From NCBI GenBank assembly GCA_031279555.1, contig JAITIK010000185.1, forward strand, positions 1 through 34,428: 34,428 nt of DNA. The letters are read 5' to 3'. The DNA is from Treponema sp. (GTDB taxonomy: Bacteria > Spirochaetota > Spirochaetia > Treponematales > Breznakiellaceae). Made by a program: the position numbers and the translations under genes. This document shows, piece after piece, positions 15,182 to 24,160 of the stretch; position 1 is the stretch's first letter; every line of letters begins with the position of its first letter. Below the pieces are notes generated by a model. It had not been told where the DNA came from, ran no database searches, and worked only from the letters and a program-made list of their open reading frames with translations.

Positions 15182-16018
15182 TTACATCTTCTCCGCCACA
15201 TCTTTCAGTGTTGAATATAACGACACGAGGCGCGGCGCCATTTCATATTCCGCCAAATCTCCGGTCAGCACAGTGTCTTTCGCTTCATAAGCCGACAAGA
15301 GTTCATTAAGCGCATTGGTGAAATCGTCAATAAACCGGGTCAAAGGAACGGAATCTATAGCAATGGCGTCTATTTCAAGACCGGTTTGTTTCAGCAGGGA
15401 CAACAATCTCAAGAGTTTTTCCGTGACATGGGAGAAAAGCCGCGTGGTTTCCCAAGCCCTCTTGTCTTTGCCGGTCTGCAAGTCAAGGGGCAGGTCTTCC
15501 AACCGTGAAACGATTTCTGACACCAACACGCTGCAGTTGAGAATTTCCCGCTTCGGCTCCTCAAACTCCCTCGCCCGTTCCTCCAGCAGTTTCAAGGCGC
15601 CGATTGGGGAAAGCCCTTCGCCCGCTAAACTGGCGTCAACGGATGTCGCAATATCCCCTAGTTGCTCTTTAAGAAAGTTAGCCGCCGCGCTCGATTCAAA
15701 GTCGGCTCTTATCATTTTTTTCTCTTCAAAGGAGGCGTTTTCCGAGGCTTCCAATGCGGATTTTGCGCTCATAAGCGCTTCAAACGCGAAATCCCGCAAT
15801 GAAGAGATGCGTATATTGACTGATTGGAACCCGCTTAATTCCCGTTCAAACGCCGCGGGAATGTCTTCAACCTGAAGAGGTTCGGCGTCCAGTATAACGC
15901 CGCTGATACGGCTGCCCGTACCGTCAAGCCAGTTTTCTATGCCCGCAAGCAAATCGCCTATAGTTTTTTCGTTTTCAAGGATAATGCCGGCGTCTTGTCC
16001 ATTAATGAGTATTTCCAT
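15182..16018 (-). CDS. Unknown helical protein downstream of fliD
   Basis: The 278-residue protein is not recognised. ATG 16018 lies one base after the fliD stop (16020), so it is co-transcribed and probably coupled; a longer frame to 16144 would overlap fliD by 125 bases and is unlikely. It starts MEILINGQDAGIILENEKTI and is mostly predicted helical and acidic, with no membrane segment or signal peptide. Its place at the end of a flaB-flaB-flaG-fliD run is where other bacteria carry the flagellin chaperone gene fliS. Its length and sequence do not match FliS, which is about 130 residues. A flagellar assembly or chaperone role is inferred from position only. Confidence 0.75.
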   Translation of the reverse strand: MEILINGQDAGIILENEKTIGDLLAGIENWLDGTGSRISGVILDAEPLQVEDIPAAFERELSGFQSVNIRISSLRDFAFEALMSAKSALEASENASFEEKKMIRADFESSAAANFLKEQLGDIATSVDASLAGEGLSPIGALKLLEERAREFEEPKREILNCSVLVSEIVSRLEDLPLDLQTGKDKRAWETTRLFSHVTEKLLRLLSLLKQTGLEIDAIAIDSVPLTRFIDDFTNALNELLSAYEAKDTVLTGDLAEYEMAPRLVSLYSTLKDVAEKM

Positions 16019-16019
16019 A

Positions 16020-18068
16020 TCATCTGCCGCCATTGCTGTTTTGCCGGCTGAAATTTTCCAAAGAGTTTGACATTTGCTCCATCCGGTTATAGGCGTTCTC
16101 CATCTGGCTGTATTGCATGCGCAACGCGGCTTCTTTTTCCGCAAGCTGCTTGTCTAACGTCGCTATGCGTTGCTCATCCGCCTTAATGCGGGAATCAATG
16201 GTCGCGGTTCTTATAAAGATAAGCCCGCCGCTTTCCACATAGGGTTTGGTAAAGCTTTCGAGCGAGTACGCTACGCCGCTGTCAACGATAAGGTCGCCAT
16301 TGGAGTCAAAACCGAAAAGCTGTTGCAGTCCGGCAAGGTTCATTTCCAAGGCTTCGTCAAATTTCTTTTCGTCAATTTCAAGGTAGCCCCGCAAACGGGA
16401 CGGATCATAGCCGCCGCCGCTCATGCGCATATCAGTGCCAATGCCGTATTTGGCAAGCATCTCCGTTCCGGTTGCGGTGGGATACGGCGACGTAACGGCG
16501 TTCTGCACGGCGTTTTTATATTGGGTCAAGGTAGAATCCCCGGCGAACGCGCCCATACGGTTGCGCATCGCCTCTTGCTCTTCTTCCGATAAATAGGAAA
16601 GTTCCTCCACAATGCGGTCGTCGTTACGGGTAAGGACATTTATTTCCGCCATGACTCTGTTGTAATTGCCTACAAAACTAATGATGGCGTTTTTTATGGT
16701 CTCTCTGTCAGCTTCAACCGCTATGCGTACCGGCGTCTCGGATGGTTTCTTTACCGTTATGGTGATGCCGGGCAGAAGGTCGTCAATGGTGTTGTTTACG
16801 CGAGACACATTGATTCCGTCCATAGAGACAACCGCGTCTTGCGCAACGGAAACAGGATTCACCGGCTTATAGTTGATGGGATCGCTCGGATCCATGATCT
16901 GAATGCGCCGGATCGATACGTCGCGATGTGTATTCTTATTGACGATGTTGAGAGAAACAGCGGTCTTGCCGCTCTCGGAATCAGGAATCTGAAAAGAAGC
17001 CCGCGTAAAGTCGGCTGCATCTTCTATCGGCGCAAGCTCAATACTCGTACCATCCGAGAAAGTCAAGGACAACACGTTCATATCGTCAATACGCTCAGGC
17101 GGTTCAGGCGGTTTCCATTCAGGAATGGGAACCGAAGAGGGCGCGCTGTCAATGACAATGCCGTTGAATGTTACAGAACCCGTCTTGGGTATGGAGGGAC
17201 CGGGCGGAGGTTCCACTTTAGGCGGAGGCTCAGTCGGAAGGACTTTTACAGCCGTCTCAAAAAAGATCGTCAATCCCTGGCTTACGACCGTGTTATCAGG
17301 AAAAGCTATGGAAGCGCCGCCTGTCGCGTTTACTTTGAGGCTGTCATTGTCAAGAGAGACCAATTGCGCCTCAACCTGTTCTCCGGGTTGTCCTGCGTCT
17401 TGTACAACATCATCTGCGCTAACGAGCGTTATGGCGACATCTTGCAAGTTGATCTGTTGTTCCAATATGCCGCTTTTGAGCGCCATATCTAACGCCGCGC
17501 CGGAGAAAACAAGCTTGTTCTCCCCTCCACTGATTTTTGATTCGATAAGGAGGGACTTTTTTCCGCTCTGCACCGTTACAAAACTTGCCTCTATCTTGCC
17601 TTTGCCTCGCCGGTTAAGGGCATCGACAAACTCTTTGAGAGAGCCGCCCTTGAAATCAAACGAGATATGTTCTGGCCCTGAATCAAAGGTATAGGTACCC
17701 GCTTCTACTGTAAACGAATCATCCAAAGGCGGGGAAAGAAACCGGTCCGCCTGCGCAATTTGCTTGACCGTGAATTCTTTTGTCTGGGGCGCGGTTTGGC
17801 GTACTGCGATGCCTGTCAACACCGAAGCGTCAGAAGAGGTAATAATTCGGTCGTTAAAGGGGTTTTGAAAGGAATAAAGCTGACGGGCGCTGTCCCGCAG
17901 GGAAACCATGCGTCTGTTTACATCTTGCCAATAGGTTTTTTGCGCTTGTAACTGTTCTTTTTCCTGCTCTGAGCGATCCCGCGGGATGCGCTCTATTTTC
18001 ATGAGACCTTCTACGATTCTATCGGTGTTAAACCGGCTTGAAACGCCGGGCATGTAAACATCTGACAC
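16020..18068 (-). CDS. fliD: Flagellar filament cap protein FliD
   Basis: Forms the cap at the tip of the filament and directs flagellin folding during growth; in spirochaetes it acts in the periplasm. The 682-residue protein has the FliD N-terminal domain (MSDVYMPGVSSRFNTDRIVEGLM onward within the first 110 residues) and a C-terminal FliD_C region ending in a long coiled coil (ADEQRIATLDKQLAEKE..). Between them, about residue 275-295, is a proline-rich linker (LPTEPPPKVEPPPGP). Start is GTG 18068, sharing its G with the flaG stop (TAGTG), so translation is coupled to flaG. The next gene follows after one base. Confidence 0.93.
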   Translation of the reverse strand: MSDVYMPGVSSRFNTDRIVEGLMKIERIPRDRSEQEKEQLQAQKTYWQDVNRRMVSLRDSARQLYSFQNPFNDRIITSSDASVLTGIAVRQTAPQTKEFTVKQIAQADRFLSPPLDDSFTVEAGTYTFDSGPEHISFDFKGGSLKEFVDALNRRGKGKIEASFVTVQSGKKSLLIESKISGGENKLVFSGAALDMALKSGILEQQINLQDVAITLVSADDVVQDAGQPGEQVEAQLVSLDNDSLKVNATGGASIAFPDNTVVSQGLTIFFETAVKVLPTEPPPKVEPPPGPSIPKTGSVTFNGIVIDSAPSSVPIPEWKPPEPPERIDDMNVLSLTFSDGTSIELAPIEDAADFTRASFQIPDSESGKTAVSLNIVNKNTHRDVSIRRIQIMDPSDPINYKPVNPVSVAQDAVVSMDGINVSRVNNTIDDLLPGITITVKKPSETPVRIAVEADRETIKNAIISFVGNYNRVMAEINVLTRNDDRIVEELSYLSEEEQEAMRNRMGAFAGDSTLTQYKNAVQNAVTSPYPTATGTEMLAKYGIGTDMRMSGGGYDPSRLRGYLEIDEKKFDEALEMNLAGLQQLFGFDSNGDLIVDSGVAYSLESFTKPYVESGGLIFIRTATIDSRIKADEQRIATLDKQLAEKEAALRMQYSQMENAYNRMEQMSNSLENFSRQNSNGGR

Positions 18069-18418
18069 TACATCAACTCGTCAAATAAACCGCCTAAGGT
18101 TTCTTTGATTTTACTATGAACTCTGCGCAATTCTTCCGGCGGCAGGATATTCACCACTTTGTTAGTTTCAGGATCAATCACCTTGACGAGTATCTCACGG
18201 GATTTATGATCCACCGTAAATCTGAGTTTTTTACTCAGTGTAGAACTTATCCGTCCCAGATCCTTCGCCGCTTTGTCAACATCCAACGGCTCTACATTTT
18301 TCTTGGGTATGGATAAACTTGAATTATAATTTTTTGCCGCCGAAATTTTCGCCGCCCTAGTTAGAACTAACTGAGCGCCATCGCTTCCTTGCGTATACGC
18401 TGATATGTGCAGGTTCAT
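18068..18418 (-). CDS. flaG: FlaG-family flagellar protein
   Basis: FlaG is thought to affect filament length or assembly; it is usually found next to fliD. The 116-residue protein has the FlaG core LRFTVDHKSREILVKVIDPE followed by VVNILPPEELRRV. The ATG at 18418 has a good ribosome binding site (AAAGGAG). Its stop overlaps the fliD GTG by one base. It lies between flaB and fliD, matching the usual spirochaete order. Confidence 0.88.
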   Translation of the reverse strand: MNLHISAYTQGSDGAQLVLTRAAKISAAKNYNSSLSIPKKNVEPLDVDKAAKDLGRISSTLSKKLRFTVDHKSREILVKVIDPETNKVVNILPPEELRRVHSKIKETLGGLFDELM

Positions 18419-18476
18419 AGCGTATCTCCTTTTATTTATTTCTTTTATTTTCGGCTATTTTTAACAAGAACTCAAG

Positions 18477-18509
18477 GGCAACTCTAAAAACGATGTTTTT
18501 AGAGTTGCC
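18477..18509 (-). terminator. Strong hairpin downstream of flaB
   Basis: GGCAACTCTAAAAAC (18477-18491) and GTTTTTAGAGTTGCC (18495-18509) form a perfect 15-bp stem with a three-base loop, between the flaB stop (18572) and flaG start (18418). No clean T-run follows. It may cut or protect the abundant flaB mRNA from the flaG-fliD part. Confidence 0.5.
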
Positions 18510-18571
18510 GGGCCTATAAAGAGACGACATCCAGAAGTCTCTTCACACATTTCAGTTTTTAATAAAAGCGG

Positions 18572-19396
18572 CTATAAAAGCTGCGCCGCCATCTGAGGTT
18601 GCGTATTAGCTTGCGCGAGAAGCGCGGTTCCAGTACGCGCCAGAATAGTATTTTTGGTGTACAACACGGTTTCAGCGGCGATATTGGTATCCCGTATGCG
18701 TGATTCCGCGCTTTGCAAATTTTCCGCCCCAATTTGAACGCCACCGAAAGCCATCTCAAGTCTATTTTGGAACCCTCCCAGATCGGCGCGTTGTTTGGAA
18801 ACTATATGCAAAGCATCGTCCAGCATTTTAATAGCGCCGTTCGCTTCATCGGCGGATGTAAGCGTAAGACCTTCAATACCTAGCGCCTCTGCATTCATGT
18901 TTTCCACATAGAAACGCTCATTCTGGTTTTCATTGGCGCCAACTTGAATCTGCATAACTGTTGACGATTCTCTGCCGAATGCGCCGGTTAAAAGCGCCAT
19001 CCCATTAAATTGGGCATGAGACGCGATCCGGTTCACTTCGTCAACAAGCTGGGAAACTTCAACTTGAATTTGCTTACGGTCATCTTCGGTGTAAATGCCG
19101 TTCGCCGCCTGCACGGAAAGCTCTCTCAACCGCTGTAAGATATCTTCTGTTTCCTGAAGATAGCCCTCGGTTGTCTGGATAAAAGACACGCCGTTCTGGA
19201 TATTTCTATCCGCCTGATTCAAGCCGCGTATCTGACTTCGGAGTTTCTCGGAAACCGCAAGCCCCGATGCGTCATCGGCGGCTCTGTTTATCCGTTCTCC
19301 CGAACTAAGTTTCTCAATATTGCCGGTTATCCGATCTTGTACAATACCTAATGAGCGGTCGGCGAATTGAGCGCTTAAATTATGATTTATTATCAT
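18572..19396 (-). CDS. flaB: Periplasmic flagellin FlaB (downstream copy)
   Basis: Core filament flagellin, 274 residues. The N-terminal D0/D1 region is typical ([14 protein letters not shown], then [36 protein letters not shown] split over residues 28-62). The C-terminal D1/D0 part carries [11 protein letters not shown] and ends AAQLL. The variable middle domain is short, as in all spirochaete FlaBs. An ATGATG occurs at 19399; the second ATG (19396) gives the family start MIINHN and the better distance to GGGGGG. It differs clearly from the upstream flaB (19617-20459), so both are probably filament components rather than a recent duplication. Confidence 0.95.
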   Translation of the reverse strand: MIINHNLSAQFADRSLGIVQDRITGNIEKLSSGERINRAADDASGLAVSEKLRSQIRGLNQADRNIQNGVSFIQTTEGYLQETEDILQRLRELSVQAANGIYTEDDRKQIQVEVSQLVDEVNRIASHAQFNGMALLTGAFGRESSTVMQIQVGANENQNERFYVENMNAEALGIEGLTLTSADEANGAIKMLDDALHIVSKQRADLGGFQNRLEMAFGGVQIGAENLQSAESRIRDTNIAAETVLYTKNTILARTGTALLAQANTQPQMAAQLL

Positions 19397-19453
19397 CATT
19401 TCCCCCCAATAATAACAAAAGGATCACCTGTCAATTTTTACTTGGCTAAAAGG

Positions 19454-19480
19454 TTATAACACCCAGCCAGTCAGCTTTTA
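19454..19480 (-). promoter_or_regulatory. Possible sigma-28 promoter of the downstream flaB
   Basis: On the minus strand TAAA (19480-19477) is followed after 15 bases by TGTTATAA (19461-19454). The spacing and the TAAA and ATAA parts fit the flagellar sigma-28 pattern TAAA-N15-GCCGATAA; the first half of the -10 element does not match. Confidence 0.35.
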
Positions 19481-19565
19481 ACTGATCGAATAACGACCGG
19501 CTCACGCTAATCGCTATTCACTTGACAAGTGATCCCTCACACATTGCATACACCCCTCATGTAGA

Positions 19566-19600
19566 CCGCGTGGCTCCGACTTGAAGACGGAGCCACGCGG
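19566..19600 (-). terminator. Hairpin after the upstream flaB
   Basis: CCGCGTGGCTCCG (19566-19578) and CGGAGCCACGCGG (19588-19600) form a perfect 13-bp stem 17 bases past the flaB stop (19617, minus strand). No T-run follows; it may still end or stabilise the transcript. Confidence 0.55.
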
Positions 19601-19616
19601 GGGCTACGCCGCCCGG

Positions 19617-20459
19617 CTACTGAAGCAATTGAAGAACAGACTGGGACCTCTGGTTCGCTTGGGCAAGCAACGCGATGCCGGACTGGGACAGAATCTGATT
19701 CTTGGTGTAGGCGACAGTTTCCGCCGCAATGTTGGTGTCGCGGATGCGAGATTCGGAAGCCTGCAAGTTTTCCGCCCCAATGTCAATGCCGCGAATAGCA
19801 TGTTCCAGACGATTCTGATATGCGCCGAGATCAGCCCGTTGTTTGCTGATAATCTTGAGGGCATCGTCAATGATGCCGATAGCGGCGTTTGCATCATCCG
19901 CGCTCTGGAGGGAGATTGACCCCTGATCGCCGCCAAGGTTGAGAGAATTTGCGGTTATTTCACCAATAAAGACCTGCTCACGCTGATCCATGTTGGCTCC
20001 AATATGAAGATACAGAGCTTTCGAGCCGCCCTCTTGGGCATAGCTTCCGGTAAGCAGGTTCAAACCGTTGAACTGGGCGTGAGAAGCAATGCGGTTCACT
20101 TCATCAACAAGCTGAGAAACTTCAACCTGAATCTGCTCGCGATCCTCTTCGGTATAAATGCCGTTGGCGCTCTGCACTGCAAGTTCGCGGAGGCGCTGGA
20201 CAATGTCTTGGGTTTCTTGCAGATAGCCTTCAGTCGTCTGGATGAAGGAAATGCCATCCAAGGCGTTTGCGGATGCGCGGTTCAAACCACGAATCTGGCT
20301 GCGGAGTTTTTCAGAAACAGCGAGACCGGAAGCATCATCACCAGCGCGGTTAATGCGAAGACCGGAAGAAAGTTTCTCGATGTTTTTGTTAATAGAAGTT
20401 TGGGTAACACCCAAAGAGCGATCAGCAAACTGAGCGCTTAAATTATGGTTGATGATCAT
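19617..20459 (-). CDS. flaB: Periplasmic flagellin FlaB (upstream copy)
   Basis: Core flagellin of 280 residues. It begins [18 protein letters not shown] and has the conserved [18 protein letters not shown] block, [19 protein letters not shown], and a C-terminus with [12 protein letters not shown] and VLQLLQ. Two in-frame ATGs are possible (20465 region and 20459); ATG 20459 is chosen because GGGAGG lies six bases upstream and the protein then starts like other FlaBs. It has its own strong promoter (20553-20581) and a long 5' leader with two hairpins, which suggests high expression and possible post-transcriptional control. A second flaB follows downstream. Confidence 0.95.
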   Translation of the reverse strand: MIINHNLSAQFADRSLGVTQTSINKNIEKLSSGLRINRAGDDASGLAVSEKLRSQIRGLNRASANALDGISFIQTTEGYLQETQDIVQRLRELAVQSANGIYTEEDREQIQVEVSQLVDEVNRIASHAQFNGLNLLTGSYAQEGGSKALYLHIGANMDQREQVFIGEITANSLNLGGDQGSISLQSADDANAAIGIIDDALKIISKQRADLGAYQNRLEHAIRGIDIGAENLQASESRIRDTNIAAETVAYTKNQILSQSGIALLAQANQRSQSVLQLLQ

Positions 20460-20481
20460 AATCATCCTCCCTGAAAGAATA

Positions 20482-20528
20482 TGCCGGTAACATCCGTGCA
20501 ACCGGCAGGGATTAAGACCAAAGGTCTT
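20482..20528 (-). promoter_or_regulatory. Two hairpins in the flaB 5' leader
   Basis: TGCCGGT/ACCGGCA (20482-20488 with 20501-20507) and AAGACC/GGTCTT (20514-20519 with 20523-20528) are perfect stems within the roughly 85-base leader between the promoter and the flaB ribosome binding site. They could stabilise the message or bind a translational regulator. Confidence 0.4.
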
Positions 20529-20552
20529 TTATTTCACCCCTTAATAATTATA

Positions 20553-20581
20553 AATATAACATTACTAGATTTTTTTTGCAA
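20553..20581 (-). promoter_or_regulatory. Sigma-70-type promoter of the upstream flaB
   Basis: On the minus strand TTGCAA (20581-20576), 17 bases including an A-tract, then TATATT (20558-20553). The A-tract between the boxes is typical of strong promoters. In the rest of the gap (20582-20859) I see only a weak rightward TATAGT box near 20684 and no gene. Confidence 0.65.
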
Positions 20582-20859
20582 GCCTTCCATTTAATTTTTT
20601 TTACGAATTTTCTACATTTTACGTGTAAAACGCGCTGTTCTAACCTTTAAATTCCTTACTTAACGCACTTCAACACTCTATGGTATAGTTAAAAAACTTC
20701 ACAGATGGAAACGCGCGCAAGACAACGCAGAGCGGCGCAAGGCGGCGGCCAATTGGCGCATCGCTTGCGAAGTTCGTTCCGCAAAAGGAAAATCGCGCAT
20801 CTGCTGAGGAGGCGCAGGCGTTGCGCCCGCATTCCAATGAAGCGATCAGGTGGAAAATA

Positions 20860-21832
20860 ATGTATAGTGGTGAAGAAAATGAAAAAACGGCGGATGTCGC
20901 AACGAACGCCGCGATTGATGGGAAGCGGACGTCCTCTCAGTTCACGGCGTTCGTTCCGTTGCGCAAGTCTACGATACATCTGGCAAAACGGGTGGCGCTG
21001 GTCGTCACCGGCGCCGCATTGATGGCTTTTAACATCAATACATTTGTGCATGCGGGCGAGCTTGTGCCAGGCGGCTTTACTGGTCTTACGCTGCTTATTC
21101 TGGAAGTGTTCTGGCAATTTTTTCATATATCTCTGCCTTTCAGCGTTGTACTCTACCTATTAAATGTGGCGCCAGTTCTCGTCTGCTTCAAACTCATTGA
21201 GAAGCGTTTCACCCTGCTCTCCGTACTGATGGTGTTTGTTTGCGGACTTTTGACGGATTGGATGCCAAAGTTGTTCATCGAGCTTATTCAACTGCACGAT
21301 CCCCCTGCTTTCGGCGGTTTTTGGCGGCATTTTGAATGCGATGTCGATAAGCCTGCGCCTACTCGCCGACGCCACAAGCGGAGGCGCGGATTTTATCGCG
21401 GTTTTTATTTCCGAAAAATACGGCAAGGATGCGTGGAACTACATCTTCACGGGCAACTGCGTGATACTTGTTCTCGCCGCATCCCTCTTTTCATTAGATA
21501 AAGCGCTCTATTCCGTTATTTTTCAGTTTGCGACGACTGTTGCGCTTAGCTCTTTCTACCACAGGTATCAACAAAAAACCTTGCTCATTATTACCAGCAA
21601 TCCGGATGAGATATACTATCTTATCCGCGATAAGACTCGGCATGACGCGACAGCTTTCAAAGGTGTAGGCATGTACCGTATGGCTGAGAAAACGCTGCTC
21701 TACTCGGTGGTCGCGGCAAACGAAGACGCATCTCTTACCGCCGCCATCAAAAAAATTGATCCGGACGCTTTCATCAACATATTAAAGACTGAGCAAATAA
21801 AAGGAAGATTTTACAAGCCTCCCAAAGATTAA
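20860..21832 (+). pseudogene. YitT-family membrane protein, frameshifted at a C5 run
   Basis: The first frame (ATG 20860, ribosome binding site AGGTGG) gives a YitT-like membrane region: LVPGGFTGLTLLILEVF and several hydrophobic helices. It is then thrown out of frame near 21301-21305, where the sequence has five Cs. With four Cs the frame would continue DPLLSAVFGGILNAM and join the second frame. That frame carries the family motif SGGADFIAVFISEKYGKDAWNY, more helices, and the C-terminal DUF2179 domain (LLIITSNPDEIYYLI to the end at 21832). Without the shift the gene would encode an intact protein of about 323 residues with five or six membrane helices. Members are of unknown transport function. 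The lesion could be a real mutation, a slippage-based on/off switch, or a base-calling error in the C run. Confidence 0.8.
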
Positions 21833-21872
21833 TGGCGCCGTCGGCGTCGCGTTTGCCTCCAAAAGAAACGCA

Positions 21873-21902
21873 TTGCCTTTGACCGCCGGCTTATAGTATA
21901 CT
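21873..21902 (+). promoter_or_regulatory. Promoter of the radical SAM gene placing +1 at its GTG
   Basis: TTGCCT (21873-21878), 18-base spacer, TATACT (21897-21902), then six bases to the GTG at 21909. There is no Shine-Dalgarno sequence. The expected transcription start coincides with the start codon, so the mRNA would be leaderless. Confidence 0.5.
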
Positions 21903-21908
21903 GATTGT

Positions 21909-22856
21909 GTGAATGACACCTTATCTTCATACAAAAACTGCCGCCTTTGTCCCCGCAAATGCGGCGTTGACCGTTCGGCTGGAAAAAAAGGCTTTTGCGG
22001 AGAAACCTCGGCGCTCCGCGTCGCCGCCGCATCCATCCACCGAGGAGAAGAACCTCCCATTACCGGAACTGGCGGCTCCGGCGTTGTCTTTGTGAGCGGT
22101 TGCGCTCTCCAGTGCGCGTTTTGTCAGAATTATCAGATTTCTCAACAAGGTATGGGCAGAACGGTGACCGAAGCTGAATTTGTACGGATATGCCTTGCGC
22201 TTCAAGAAAAAAACGCGGAAAACATCAACATCGTCACCGGAAGCCACGCGGCGCCGGCGCTTGCCGCCGGAATAAAAGCCGCCCGGAAACAAGGGTTGGT
22301 CATTCCGGTTCTGTGGAATTCTTCTGGATATGAAACGCTCGAAACCCTGTCTCCGCTTGAAGATGTGATTGATGGGTACCTGCCGGATTTAAAGACGCTT
22401 GATTCCGCGCTGGCGGAGCGCTTTTTCAAAGCCGCTGACTACGGCGAGGCGGCGTCTATGGCAATAAAAAAAATGCTGGAATTTCGGGATATGCGCTATG
22501 AGGGAGCCATTCTGCGTTCAGGCGTCATTGTACGGCACCTTGTACTGCCCGGACGCCTTGACGCTACGCGGGATGTCCTTCGCTGGTTTGCGGAAAACGC
22601 CATGGGAAAAGGTTTGCTTTCACTTATGACACAATACACGCCGGTTCGTAGCGGAGATATGCCCGACCGCTCCGTAAACGAAGCGGAATATGAGGTTGTT
22701 CTCAACTGGCTTGATGAATTCGGCATAGACGACGGTTTTTATCAAGAATTGACGCTGTCCGCAGATAGTGAGTGGCTGCCCGATTTTAAGCGCGTCAATT
22801 CTTTTTCGTCAGAGCTATCAACACCGGTCTGGCACTGGCGCGCGGGGTTTGTGTGA
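21909..22856 (+). CDS. PflA-like radical SAM protein (COG1313 type)
   Basis: Iron-sulfur enzyme of 315 residues that resembles pyruvate-formate-lyase activating enzymes but belongs to the group with an extra N-terminal cysteine cluster (CRLCPRKC, residues 11-18, and GFCGE near 29). The radical SAM cluster CALQCAFC uses Cys 65, 69 and 72. Family motifs SGCALQCAFCQNYQIS, NIVTGSHAAP and GYLPDLK follow. The substrate of this group is not established. The start is GTG 21909: MNDTLSSYKNCRLC then fits the family N-terminus. It stands alone, convergent with the ATC-hydrolase gene. Confidence 0.88.
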   Translation: MNDTLSSYKNCRLCPRKCGVDRSAGKKGFCGETSALRVAAASIHRGEEPPITGTGGSGVVFVSGCALQCAFCQNYQISQQGMGRTVTEAEFVRICLALQEKNAENINIVTGSHAAPALAAGIKAARKQGLVIPVLWNSSGYETLETLSPLEDVIDGYLPDLKTLDSALAERFFKAADYGEAASMAIKKMLEFRDMRYEGAILRSGVIVRHLVLPGRLDATRDVLRWFAENAMGKGLLSLMTQYTPVRSGDMPDRSVNEAEYEVVLNWLDEFGIDDGFYQELTLSADSEWLPDFKRVNSFSSELSTPVWHWRAGFV

Positions 22857-22907
22857 GGCAATGTTCACAGGCGCAAGCGTTGGAAGGAGTATCCCCCACA
22901 TCGCCCT

Positions 22908-23414
22908 TCATATCCGCTTAAAGCGTATCTCGCAGATTCCGTCGCCTTTCGCAATGGTCTTTTGCAGATCAAGGACGCAGCCGAAACTCTCCGCTATGCC
23001 GCGGTCGCCCCACATGGCGAAATCGCAGAGCCGCGCCATTTCTTCTACGGAGCAACCCTGCTTTTGCCATGCGTTGACCAGCGGACAATAGTGAAAATCA
23101 ACGTCAAAATTGTCATCCGTTACACGCTGGATTTTCATTTCAAAAATAAGTCTTCCAGGCAAGCCGAAGAGCTTTTTCTGCAAGGTTTTAAGGCTTGGTT
23201 TTCCGGCGCTGGCGCTTGCCGCGGTTTCGGCTATGGCCCCTCCCTGAAAAAGCCCGCACCGGCGTATGGCGTCTGGCGCAAATGCTTCAGGGGCAAAGCC
23301 TTTTTTCTTCGCTTCATCGCACAAAAGGTAAAGCCACAAAGCCCTATGCTCAAAAAAGTTTCGTAATTGCCGTATCAACCACGATTTGTTTTTAGGTTCA
23401 TTTTTAACGGTCAT
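22908..23414 (-). CDS. L-2-amino-thiazoline-4-carboxylic acid hydrolase-like protein
   Basis: The 168-residue protein matches the ATC-hydrolase family (named after the enzyme that opens the thiazoline ring on the route to L-cysteine in Pseudomonas). The recognisable block is FDVDFHYCPLVNAWQKQG followed by EEMARLCDFAMWGDRG, with the conserved Cys and GDRG. Many members in anaerobes have unknown substrates, so the exact reaction is not certain. ATG 23414 has GGGAGG just upstream; a longer frame to 23492 lacks a ribosome binding site. It follows atpF after 37 bases and probably ends the V-ATPase transcript, although a functional link is not evident. Confidence 0.82.
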   Translation of the reverse strand: MTVKNEPKNKSWLIRQLRNFFEHRALWLYLLCDEAKKKGFAPEAFAPDAIRRCGLFQGGAIAETAASASAGKPSLKTLQKKLFGLPGRLIFEMKIQRVTDDNFDVDFHYCPLVNAWQKQGCSVEEMARLCDFAMWGDRGIAESFGCVLDLQKTIAKGDGICEIRFKRI

Positions 23415-23451
23415 ACATCCTCCCTGGCAAAATGCCGGCGGCATTTTGCCG

Positions 23452-23790
23452 CTACACGTGAATTCCAATCGCCTCCCGAATCGAATCCACAAGAGACTTC
23501 CTGCCCTGTATTTTCCCCAACATTCCGGGCAGTTCTACAATGAGGGGATATTGAGCGCCAATCTGCCAGTCAATAAGTTTTTCACCAAGCCAATCGGCGA
23601 CTTCCTGCGTCAAAATGAGGATGCGGCAGCCTTCAGTGGGAACAGCCGCGTTTGTCACTTCATCAAAACCTTCGGTGATGCGCCGAAACACACGGCGGGC
23701 TTCCGCTTCATTATTAGCGGCTACGCCGTCAATACCTACAAACTTGAAGCCCGTAACCAACTCCGGGTCGCCGATGAAAAAATAGTCCAC
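23452..23790 (-). CDS. atpF: V/A-type ATPase subunit F
   Basis: Central-stalk subunit of the V/A-type ATPase, 112 residues. It starts MDYFFIGDPELVTGFKFVGI and has the TEGCRILILTQEVAD and YPLIVELPG motifs of the family. Its start is six bases after the stop of subunit K, and its reading frame is compact. In most operons subunit F sits next to A, B and D; here the next gene is an ATC-hydrolase-like protein. Confidence 0.9.
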   Translation of the reverse strand: MDYFFIGDPELVTGFKFVGIDGVAANNEAEARRVFRRITEGFDEVTNAAVPTEGCRILILTQEVADWLGEKLIDWQIGAQYPLIVELPGMLGKIQGRKSLVDSIREAIGIHV

Positions 23791-23796
23791 AGACGG

Positions 23797-24102
23797 CTAT
23801 AGAATGAGTATAAGCAGCCCAACCAGAAAGCCCCACAGACAGATTCCTTCCGCAAGACCGACAAAAGGCATGGCTTTTCCCGAAAGATCGGCGTTTTCGC
23901 TCATCGCGCCCATTGCCGCGGATCCAATTTGACCCACCGCAAGACCGCCGCCAATACAAGCGATACCCACCGCGACCGCCGCCGCGATGTACTTAACCGC
24001 CGAACCGGATCCTTGCTCCGCCGCCGCTTCTTCCTGAGCAAACGAACACACCGCAGCGACGGCAAACAGAACAAACGCAATAATAATCACCTTACATTTC
24101 AT
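23797..24102 (-). CDS. atpK: V/A-type ATPase subunit K (proteolipid)
   Basis: Ring-forming membrane subunit that carries the transported ion. It is 101 residues: a signal-like N-terminal hydrophobic segment (ending CSFAQ) and then a single two-helix hairpin. The ion-binding glutamate is in GLAEGICLWG of the last helix. Many V-type K subunits have four helices; this single-hairpin form with a leader resembles that of Thermus. The ribosome binding site is AAGGAGG. H+ versus Na+ specificity cannot be decided by eye. Confidence 0.9.
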   Translation of the reverse strand: MKCKVIIIAFVLFAVAAVCSFAQEEAAAEQGSGSAVKYIAAAVAVGIACIGGGLAVGQIGSAAMGAMSENADLSGKAMPFVGLAEGICLWGFLVGLLILIL

Positions 24103-24160
24103 ACAATTCCTCCTTAAAAAGATGTTGGATGTATATTCCCAGAGGAGTCCATTACCGCAA

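Noticed and set aside
16019-16144. Longer version of the protein downstream of fliD, starting at 16144
   Set aside because: It would overlap fliD by 125 bases; ATG 16018 right after the fliD stop is the natural coupled start.
23415-23492. N-terminal extension of the ATC-hydrolase-like protein
   Set aside because: It would overlap the end of atpF and has no ribosome binding site; ATG 23414 has GGGAGG upstream.
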